This document shows positions 1 through 4,580 of a stretch of DNA of 5,794 nt, piece by piece. The notes under the pieces were generated by a model, which ran no database searches, was not told the DNA's origin, and saw only the letters and a program-made list of their open reading frames with translations. Position 1 is the first letter of the stretch. Every line of letters starts with the position of its first letter. The stretch spans positions 1 to 5,794 of the forward strand of contig CAZIBB010000045.1 in the NCBI GenBank assembly GCA_964537075.1. Reading direction: 5' to 3'. Source of the DNA: CAYTED01 sp964537075 (GTDB lineage: Bacteria > Patescibacteriota > Minisyncoccia > Moranbacterales > UBA1568). The translations under genes were made by a program, and so were the position numbers.

Positions 1-68
1 CCTGTCAGACTTGAACTGACGACCCCCCGTTTACAAAACCGTCGCTCTACCAACTGAGCTAAGGTGGC
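1..68 (-). tRNA. tRNA-Thr (anticodon UGU), 3' end cut off by the window edge
   Basis: On the minus strand the cloverleaf reads: 5' acceptor strand GCCACCT (62-68), TA, D arm GCTC/GAGC with loop AGTTGGTA, anticodon loop TTTGTAA giving anticodon TGT (Thr, ACA codons), then a perfect T arm GTCAG-TTCAAGT-CTGAC. Only AGG of the 3' acceptor strand lies inside the window, so the last four acceptor bases, the discriminator and the CCA are missing. The anticodon stem is poor: ACGGT faces ACGGG, so positions 27-43 and 29-41 mismatch and only three of five pairs form. The gene lies downstream of the TPR gene on the same strand. The identity is clear; whether the copy is fully functional is less certain because of the stem. 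Confidence 0.9.
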
Positions 69-100
69 AATATTTTATATCTCCTGTTCTTACCAATGCC

Positions 101-157
101 CCATCCACCAACTGCCCGCCCAGGGCGGGTCCGCCTTAGGCGGAAGCTAAGGTAGCA
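101..157 (-). pseudogene. Decayed tRNA-Thr 5' fragment interrupted by a 30-nt double palindrome
   Basis: If bases 115-144 are removed, the minus strand of 101-157 reads TGCTACCTTAGCT followed by CAGTTGGTGGATGG. This matches the 5' end of the neighbouring tRNA-Thr (69 down to 43) at 23 of 27 positions, covering the acceptor 5' strand, the first D-stem strand and the D loop. Beyond the D loop the similarity is lost, so there is no anticodon or T arm. The interruption falls inside the D stem, between the third and fourth bases of GCTC. The similarity and the exact split are seen directly. A partial tRNA duplication later hit by the palindrome is an inference; chance similarity over 27 bases seems unlikely. 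Confidence 0.6.
115..144. repeat. Paired 15-nt GC-rich palindromes (REP-like element)
   Basis: Two perfect palindromes sit side by side. CCCGCCCAGGGCGGG (115-129) and TCCGCCTTAGGCGGA (130-144) each have 7-bp arms around one central base. Both share the CCGCC/GGCGG core, so the outer arms can also pair with each other. GC content is far above the flanks. I associate such doublets with dispersed repeats in Patescibacteria genomes, but that is recollection and not a search result. The pair sits exactly inside a tRNA-like fragment. As a T run does not follow on either strand, it is not a standard intrinsic terminator. Confidence 0.75.
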
Positions 158-211
158 TATCCTATCGAAAGGACTTTATCTATGATACCAACGTTTACAA
201 AAAAGAGAAAA

Positions 212-964
212 CTACTCCGCCTTTTCTTTCTGCTCCTCCATCAGACGCTCGAGCTTGCGAATCTTCACTTTTACCATTCTATGCACGGGAGAGAGTTTGA
301 GAACCTGCCGATAGCAGGACTTTGCATCACTGACATCCCCTTGTTCGAGATAGTAATCTCCGAGTGCCTCATAGGCCGAGACATTCTTCGGATTGGCGGC
401 GATTCTCTTGATCAATCGTTCTTCCTCTGCCGCATCATGTATCAGCTTCTTTGCAGGTTTCTCAGGAATAACTACTCGCTCACTGACCATAGGACGAGCC
501 TCCGAAGAAAATTCTTTTTGCGGCGCAACAGGAATTGAAGCAATATTTTTCTTCCTTTCCATCGGAGTGAATTCGAGTGTAGGCTGTTTTCTCGCTTCTT
601 CGGCAAGTACCGGCATAACTTCTACTTTTTCCTGCAACAACTCTTGTTTTTCTCTCTTAAAATTCGCGAGCGATTTCGCCAAAAGATCCGACTGAAACCG
701 CCTTTCATGCACAGACTGCCCTATGGTATGGAAAGAGTTGTGCACGCGGAGGGATAGAACCTTCAGAGAACGCATACTCCTTTCCAGAAATCGCAAGATA
801 AATTGTTTCAACCGGAGCGTCTGCCATTCCCGAAAGGAGCCCTGTTTTGCGATATTCTCCATCCGCTCTTGTATCGACGGAAGTTTTGACCGATTCGTAA
901 GAAACCAGATTAGAAATGCGAAACTCGCAATAACAACAATGGGAGGAAGAATCAGATACCACAT
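212..964 (-). CDS. Membrane-anchored TPR protein, function unknown
   Basis: From the ATG at 962-964 this is a 250-residue protein ending in TAG. A single hydrophobic helix (about residues 2-24, WYLILPPIVVIASFAFLIWF) is followed at once by basic residues, suggesting an N-terminal anchor with the rest in the cytoplasm. A basic, amphipathic stretch (about 30-110) and a low-complexity Pro/Glu/Lys linker (about 110-180) follow. One clear tetratricopeptide repeat (about 192-226; NVSAYEALGDYYLEQGDVSDAKSCYRQVLKLSP-type pattern with the typical small and aromatic positions) is followed by a charged tail. A TTG three codons upstream (971-973) is an alternative start; neither has an SD. It lies downstream of tsf on the same strand, with about 180 nt between. 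TPRs usually bind proteins; no partner or enzyme activity can be read from the sequence. Confidence 0.85.
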   Translation of the reverse strand: MWYLILPPIVVIASFAFLIWFLTNRSKLPSIQERMENIAKQGSFREWQTLRLKQFILRFLERSMRSLKVLSLRVHNSFHTIGQSVHERRFQSDLLAKSLANFKREKQELLQEKVEVMPVLAEEARKQPTLEFTPMERKKNIASIPVAPQKEFSSEARPMVSERVVIPEKPAKKLIHDAAEEERLIKRIAANPKNVSAYEALGDYYLEQGDVSDAKSCYRQVLKLSPVHRMVKVKIRKLERLMEEQKEKAE

Positions 965-1141
965 AGAATACAATCAAAAAACCAAAACCGCCAGTCATTT
1001 ACCTTATAATTGCCCCTGTTCTCTCACCGCGTACCGAGAGGAAAAAACCGCGCTTACCCGCTAAAATGATGGAGTTTCAACCCACAAGATAAGAGAATTT
1101 TTGATTTTTTGCTTCTTACAGTGAGACTTATGAACAGGTTC
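965..1141 (-). other. tsf to TPR-gene spacer, no firm terminator or promoter
   Basis: This 177-nt AT-rich spacer holds no gene. On the minus strand there is a T6 run (1041-1046), but the preceding sequence forms only about three base pairs, so a terminator cannot be supported. A small stem, CTCTC against GAGAG (1021-1025 with 1036-1040), would sit in the leader of the TPR gene. A TATAAG-like -10 (about 1004-1009) lacks a credible -35. Whether the TPR gene reads through from tsf or has its own promoter cannot be decided here. Confidence 0.35.
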
Positions 1142-1720
1142 TTAGAGCTCGAACCGAATGAAATCTCCGACCTGGATATTTTCTCCAATCTTCTGAATCT
1201 TCTCGGTGATGAGTGCTCCGACGGTCTTCTCTCCATCCTTGACGAATATTTGTGTCAAAAGAGCCTGCTCTTCACGGAATTTCTTTTCTTTCCCTGCGAG
1301 AATTTTCTCTACGATTTCTGACGGCTTTCCTATTACTTCCTCCATCCAAAAAACCTTCTCCTTGATAATTTCTGCTTCAGTCACTTCTTCTGGCTTCAAA
1401 TATTTTGGATGAAGTGCCGCCACATGCATCGCGATATCACGCCCGAGTTCCTGAAACTCATCATTACGAGCTACGAAATCCGTCTCACAGAGAAGCTTCA
1501 CCAAAACGCCGACGCGGCCATTGGAATGGACATACGAAACGACAACTCCTTCCTTCGCATCCCGATCGGATTTCTTTGCGGCTTTGGCAATACCCTTCAA
1601 CCGGAGAATATCGATTGCTTTCGCTTCATCATCGCCCGCCTCGTCAAGCGCCTTCTTTACATCAACGACGCCCGCTCCCGTTCGTTCGCGGAGATTTTTA
1701 ATTTGTTCTAATGTTGCCAT
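1142..1720 (-). CDS. tsf: Translation elongation factor Ts (EF-Ts)
   Basis: EF-Ts is the cytoplasmic nucleotide exchange factor that recycles EF-Tu from GDP to GTP form. The 192-residue product begins with the UBA-like N-terminal domain (about 1-50), carrying the family signature LRERTGAGVVDVKKAL (10-25; MMDCK is more usual at the centre). The core follows, with the hallmark TDFVARN (80-86) that contacts EF-Tu, and the typical ending IQVGDFIRFEL. At 192 residues it is of the short type, lacking much of the second core subdomain found in the 283-residue E. coli protein. It follows rpsB by 38 nt, the near-universal rpsB-tsf order, and is probably transcribed with it. The ATG at 1718-1720 has only a weak purine stretch (AAAAAGAAAT) as SD. 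Stop is TAA. Confidence 0.97.
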   Translation of the reverse strand: MATLEQIKNLRERTGAGVVDVKKALDEAGDDEAKAIDILRLKGIAKAAKKSDRDAKEGVVVSYVHSNGRVGVLVKLLCETDFVARNDEFQELGRDIAMHVAALHPKYLKPEEVTEAEIIKEKVFWMEEVIGKPSEIVEKILAGKEKKFREEQALLTQIFVKDGEKTVGALITEKIQKIGENIQVGDFIRFEL

Positions 1721-1758
1721 ATTTCTTTTTACATCTATTTACGATTATCCGTGCATCC

Positions 1759-2520
1759 TTATTTCGTCTTTGCATCGGTAATATATTTTCCGAGACAAGA
1801 AAAAAGGATATGGAGGGAAGAAACCGCATCATCATTCCCCGGAATCGGATATTCGATTGAAGATGGATTCGTATTGGTATCCACGATTGCGACAACCGGC
1901 ACGCCCATGCGAGCAGCTTCTTTCAGGGCAATCGAGGCTTCCTTGGCATCAGCGATGATGATGGCGCCCGGACGCTCTTTCATTTCCTTCAGTCCGCCCA
2001 TTTTCTTTTCCAAACGCTCAAGTTCCTCGCCTTTGCGGGACTGCTCAAACTTGGTCAGATGCTGATATTCGTCGCGAGACATTTTCTCCAGCTCGCTTTT
2101 CAAATACAGTGCACGCTTCTGGATACAAGCGAAGTTCGTCAATGTTCCCCCGATAAAACGATCCACCATATAGAGAAGGCCGAGAGACTGTGCGAAACCG
2201 AGTACGATTCCATGCGTCTGTTTCTTCATACCAACAACGAGAATCGGTTTGCCCGACTTCGCGACACTGGCGAGAAACTTTCCCGCTGATTCGAGAGCAA
2301 TCGCTGTCTGCTCGAGATCAACGATGTCGATATTCTTTCGCGTCTCGTAAATATACTGACGCATCTTCGGCTGACGGCGCGAAGAAAGATGTCCAAAATG
2401 AACACCAGCCCGAAGGAGTGATTCGAGATCAGTCTTGACCTTCGAGAAGTCAAAACTAGCCACAGGAATACCTGCCTTGTCCGCTGTTTCGGTCGCGGTG
2501 ACCTGGGTACCAGTAATCAT
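1759..2520 (-). CDS. rpsB: 30S ribosomal protein S2
   Basis: S2 is a late-assembling small-subunit protein at the back of the 30S head-body junction. The 253-residue product has the family motifs AGVHFGHLSSRRQPKM (37-52), then YIYETRKNIDIVDLEQT, then RFIGGTLTN (121-129; the usual Trp is Phe here). A charged coiled-coil insert (about 138-180) is followed by the closing VDTNTNP...IEYPIPGNDDA (213-232). The N-terminus is about 25 residues longer than typical S2, which normally begins a few residues before the LLxAGVHFGH block. The start is nevertheless supported: ATG at 2518-2520 has an AAGGA SD (2527-2531) at a normal distance, and no later ATG precedes the conserved core. It leads the rpsB-tsf operon, driven by the promoter at 2657-2685. 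Stop is TAA. Confidence 0.97.
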   Translation of the reverse strand: MITGTQVTATETADKAGIPVASFDFSKVKTDLESLLRAGVHFGHLSSRRQPKMRQYIYETRKNIDIVDLEQTAIALESAGKFLASVAKSGKPILVVGMKKQTHGIVLGFAQSLGLLYMVDRFIGGTLTNFACIQKRALYLKSELEKMSRDEYQHLTKFEQSRKGEELERLEKKMGGLKEMKERPGAIIIADAKEASIALKEAARMGVPVVAIVDTNTNPSSIEYPIPGNDDAVSSLHILFSCLGKYITDAKTK

Positions 2521-2525
2521 AGTTT

Positions 2526-2533
2526 TTCCTTAA
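2526..2533 (-). promoter_or_regulatory. Shine-Dalgarno of rpsB
   Basis: On the minus strand TAAGGAAAAACT leads directly into the rpsB ATG, placing AAGGA about six bases upstream. It is one of only two clear SD sequences in the window and decides the longer start for S2. Confidence 0.7.
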
Positions 2534-2580
2534 ATGCTTAAACGCCACCTGCCTCTTTTTTGTGTCTGTGATCCCCATGA

Positions 2581-2644
2581 TCCTGAAAAATCAGGACAGG
2601 AAGGGGCTCAAAAGGGCATGTTTGATGTTCTTCTTCAAGAAGAA
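2581..2644 (-). promoter_or_regulatory. Structured 5' leader of rpsB: two inverted repeats
   Basis: Within the predicted rpsB leader lie two perfect inverted repeats. The first, near the transcript 5' end, has 8-base arms TTCTTCTT (2628-2635) and AAGAAGAA (2637-2644) around one base. The second is TCCTGA (2581-2586), four A, TCAGGA (2591-2596), a 6-bp stem with a tetraloop. No T run follows the second stem on the minus strand, so it is not an intrinsic terminator. S2 represses its own operon through the rpsB leader in other bacteria, which makes a regulatory role plausible, but no known leader motif is recognised. Confidence 0.4.
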
Positions 2645-2656
2645 AACAACGGAGGA

Positions 2657-2685
2657 ATCTTACTCTCTTTCGCGACCCTTGTCAA
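2657..2685 (-). promoter_or_regulatory. Promoter for rpsB-tsf
   Basis: On the minus strand a perfect TTGACA -35 (2680-2685) is followed by exactly 17 bp and a TAAGAT -10 (2657-2662, four of six to consensus). Transcription should begin near 2650, giving a leader of about 130 nt before rpsB. The -35 overlaps that of the divergent rpmE promoter. Sigma-70 type is assumed from the hexamers. Confidence 0.7.
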
Positions 2686-2707
2686 TTTCAAAAGAGCGTG
2701 CTAACAT
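2679..2707 (+). promoter_or_regulatory. Promoter for rpmE, overlapping the rpsB promoter
   Basis: On the plus strand TTGTCA (2679-2684, five of six) is followed by exactly 17 bp and TAACAT (2702-2707). An extended -10 TG sits one base before it (2699-2700). Transcription should start near 2714, about 46 nt before rpmE. The -35 bases 2680-2684 are shared with the minus-strand TTGACA. Confidence 0.65.
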
Positions 2708-2759
2708 TCGGGACGTTAAAGACCGCTTATTTTTTTTTAGGGTACGTTACGAAACAAGT

Positions 2760-3080
2760 ATGAAAAAAGGCATTCACCCAACCTACACGGAAAACGCAAC
2801 CATCACCTGCGCATGCGGTGCTCTCTTTGAGACGGGCTCGACCACACAGATGATGAAGATCGAAATCTGTTCACAGTGCCATCCGTTCTATACCGGAAAG
2901 AAGAAGTTTATCGATGCTGGTGGACGCGTAGATCGGTTCAAGAAGCTCGCAGATAAGTCGAAAGTCGCCAAGGAAACCCATATAACCCTGAAGATGGAGA
3001 AAGCGAAGAAAGAAGCGGTCATTGGAGAAAAAACTGCCACGAAAACAAAGAAGACCGTAGCGGCTGCTGACGCACAATAG
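2760..3080 (+). CDS. rpmE: 50S ribosomal protein L31, zinc-binding form, with basic C-terminal tail
   Basis: L31 bridges the large-subunit central protuberance and the 30S head. The first 62 residues match the family: MKKGIHPTY at the start, then four cysteines at 17, 19, 37 and 40 (CxC and CxxC), the zinc-binding (C+) form, then CHPFYTGKKKFIDAGGRVDRF. At 106 residues it is longer than the usual 65-75; residues about 65-106 form a Lys/Ala/Thr-rich tail of unknown role, likely disordered and RNA-contacting. The ATG at 2760 is set by the conserved MKKGIHP start; the frame is open further upstream, but that segment has no family similarity and contains the promoter. No SD is visible. Stop is TAG. 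rpmE next to prfA is a common bacterial arrangement. Confidence 0.96.
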   Translation: MKKGIHPTYTENATITCACGALFETGSTTQMMKIEICSQCHPFYTGKKKFIDAGGRVDRFKKLADKSKVAKETHITLKMEKAKKEAVIGEKTATKTKKTVAAADAQ

Positions 3081-3097
3081 CTTTTTGTTTTCCCTCG

Positions 3098-3131
3098 GAA
3101 TCCCGCTTCGACAGATGTTGAAGTGGGATTC
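3098..3131 (+). terminator. 15-bp hairpin after rpmE (terminator-like, no clean U tract)
   Basis: GAATCCCGCTTCGAC (3098-3112) pairs with 3117-3131 over 15 bp, including two G-U pairs, around an AGAT tetraloop. It starts 17 nt after the rpmE stop. Only TTG and then an extended -10 follow, so it lacks the usual U run. It may end or protect the rpmE transcript, or serve as a processing site. The structure is certain; the terminator function is tentative. Confidence 0.55.
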
Positions 3132-3132
3132 T

Positions 3133-3141
3133 TGCTATAAT
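3133..3141 (+). promoter_or_regulatory. Extended -10 promoter for prfA
   Basis: TGCTATAAT (3133-3141) is a perfect extended -10 element. It starts two bases after the rpmE hairpin ends. At 16-18 bp upstream nothing resembles a -35, as the hairpin occupies that place; extended -10 promoters can work without one. Transcription would begin near 3148, exactly where the purine-rich half of the leader inverted repeat starts. Confidence 0.55.
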
Positions 3142-3147
3142 AGCGGA

Positions 3148-3306
3148 AGAGGGTAGAGGCGAGAGTTGAGAAAATAGTTAAAGCACTCACGCGACATACG
3201 AGTTCATGTATTTCTAAGCTCTCTTTCCTATTCTCTAAACTCTACTTCCCAATCTCTATTTTCTACCTTCTATCATCTCAACCCTACCCTCTAATCTCTC
3301 ACAATT
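3148..3306 (+). promoter_or_regulatory. prfA leader: purine-rich 5' end able to pair with a G-free tract
   Basis: Three segments of the 5' end can pair in nested order with the 3' half: AGAGGGTAG (3148-3156) with 3284-3292, GTTGAGA (3165-3171) with 3276-3282, and AAAATAG (3171-3177) with 3256-3262; the last two share base 3171. From 3219 to the T of the ATG there is not a single G in 90 nt, only a C/T-rich CTCTA-like low-complexity tract. An SD is therefore impossible, and prfA must initiate by another route. No gene is seen in this stretch. Confidence 0.5.
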
Positions 3307-4401
3307 ATGGATCACCACATATTTCTTTCTTTCGAAGAAGAAGCCCGTCAAATCGAAGAAGCCCTCTCTCGTCCAGAGACCGCGAGTCAACCGAAAGAAC
3401 TCGCCAGGCTGGGTCGTCGCAAGACCGAACTCGGACTTCTTCTCGAAAAGGTACAATCTCTCAAAAATATCGAGCAATCCATGCGCGACAATGCGCTCCT
3501 CAGCCAAAGTGAGGATGCAGAGTTAAGCGCGCTCGCTATGGAAGACAACATCATTCTTTCACAGAAAAAAAACGAGTTGGAGAAATCTATCGAGGAATCC
3601 CTCATCCCAAGCGATCCGCGTGATGAGAAGGATGTCATCATCGAAATCAGGGCTGGAGCCGGCGGTGACGAATCGTCCCTCTTCGCGGCAGAACTCTTCC
3701 GGATGTATGCTCGCTATGCCGAAGAACAACATTGGAATATGAGCGTCGTCCATTCAAGCGAAACCGGACTCGGCGGATTCAAGGAAATCGTCGCGGAAAT
3801 AAGCCGTGGAAATGGGACTCAGCCAGTATACCGAAAGCTCAAGCATGAATCGGGTGTACATCGCGTCCAACGAGTACCTGAAACCGAAAAAATGGGGCGT
3901 GTCCACACGTCAACAGCGACCGTTGCCATTCTTCCTGAAGCCGAAGAAGTCGATATCACCATTCAACCGAATGATTTGCGCATCGATACATTTTGTTCTT
4001 CTGGTCCCGGCGGACAATCCGTGAATACCACCTATAGCGCCGTTCGTATCACTCACATTCCAAGCGGCCTCGTCGTCTCCTGTCAGGATGAGAAATCCCA
4101 AATCAAAAACAAAGAAAAAGCGATGAAAGTGCTCCGCTCGAGACTTCTCTCGGCGGAAGAAGATCGAAAGGCTAAAGAACTCGGTGATGCGAGACGGGAT
4201 CAGATTGGAACCGGCGACCGGAGCGAGAAGATTCGTACCTACAATTTTCCGCAGGATCGCATCACCGATCACCGCATCAAGGAATCCTGGAGTCACATCC
4301 ATGAAATCCTTGCTGGTCGTATCAGCATCATTCTTGATGCCCTTGAGGCGGAGGATCTGCGTCTCCGCCGTGAAAAAGCCCTTTCAGGGTCTGTTCATTA
4401 A
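3307..4401 (+). CDS. prfA: Peptide chain release factor 1 (RF1)
   Basis: RF1 reads UAA and UAG stop codons in the ribosomal A site and triggers hydrolysis of peptidyl-tRNA. The 364 residues match the family length (about 360). An N-terminal helical domain (about 1-105) is followed by RAGAGGDES (115-123), then GVHRVQRVPETEKMGRVHTST with the codon-reading tripeptide PET (191-193), a P-x-T form that marks RF1 rather than RF2 (SPF). The catalytic GPGGQ (233-237) has GGQ at 235-237. The C-terminal helices carry the typical RDQIGTGDRSEKIRTYNFPQDRITDHRI block. The start is a lone ATG with no SD, behind the G-free leader. Q237 is the expected target of PrmC, encoded next. Stop is TAA. Alternatives such as RF2 or the rescue factor ArfB are excluded by length and the PxT motif. 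Confidence 0.98.
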   Translation: MDHHIFLSFEEEARQIEEALSRPETASQPKELARLGRRKTELGLLLEKVQSLKNIEQSMRDNALLSQSEDAELSALAMEDNIILSQKKNELEKSIEESLIPSDPRDEKDVIIEIRAGAGGDESSLFAAELFRMYARYAEEQHWNMSVVHSSETGLGGFKEIVAEISRGNGTQPVYRKLKHESGVHRVQRVPETEKMGRVHTSTATVAILPEAEEVDITIQPNDLRIDTFCSSGPGGQSVNTTYSAVRITHIPSGLVVSCQDEKSQIKNKEKAMKVLRSRLLSAEEDRKAKELGDARRDQIGTGDRSEKIRTYNFPQDRITDHRIKESWSHIHEILAGRISIILDALEAEDLRLRREKALSGSVH

Positions 4402-4407
4402 TCTCAT

Positions 4408-4523
4408 GTCTCGAGAAAATATTCAGATTTCGAGCGAAAACCCTGCATCAGTGAGGAAGCATATCGAGATACGCTGACGAGCTGTAAGGGGTTTGCAGCC
4501 GAAATCTGGATATTTTATGAGAC
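4408..4523. repeat. 116-nt imperfect inverted repeat between prfA and prmC
   Basis: The outer arms pair as GTCTC with GAGAC (4408-4412/4519-4523), AAAATAT with ATATTTT (4416-4422/4510-4516), a T-G pair, and CAGATTTCG with CGAAATCTG (4424-4432/4500-4508). Inside, AAACCC (4438-4443) pairs with GGGTTT (4489-4494), and a small hairpin closes the tip (4458-4475). The whole spacer thus folds as one long stem. A T-rich run (4534-4545) follows on the plus strand, about ten bases after the stem. It may be a bulky terminator for prfA, a structured RNA, or a miniature mobile element remnant. No gene is visible in it. Confidence 0.6.
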
Positions 4524-4580
4524 AAGCGAACATTCTTTCTTTTTTAATACAAGTGGTGAAATTATGAATAGACCCTTAAT

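Noticed and set aside
57..157. The 13-nt near-identical sequences at 57-69 and 145-157 as attachment sites of an integrated element
   Set aside because: Only about 75 bases lie between them and no integrase is present; the similarity extends across the palindrome into the D loop, which fits a tRNA fragment copy better.
182..538. Plus-strand open frame opposite the TPR gene
   Set aside because: Antisense to a gene with a clear membrane helix and TPR; no SD and no family resemblance.
705..998. Minus-strand frame starting at 998 with an AAGG SD-like site
   Set aside because: It overlaps the TPR gene in another frame and has no recognisable domain. A frameshift joining both was considered, but the TPR protein already has a complete start and anchor helix.
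1036..1060. Intrinsic terminator after tsf
   Set aside because: A T6 run exists on the minus strand, but the preceding bases form only about three pairs.
2562..2759. 66-residue upstream extension of L31
   Set aside because: It reads through the rpmE promoter and has no similarity to L31; the family start MKKGIHP is at 2760.
3256..3507. Minus-strand frame across the G-free leader and prfA start
   Set aside because: Open only because of the low-complexity tract and the antisense of prfA.
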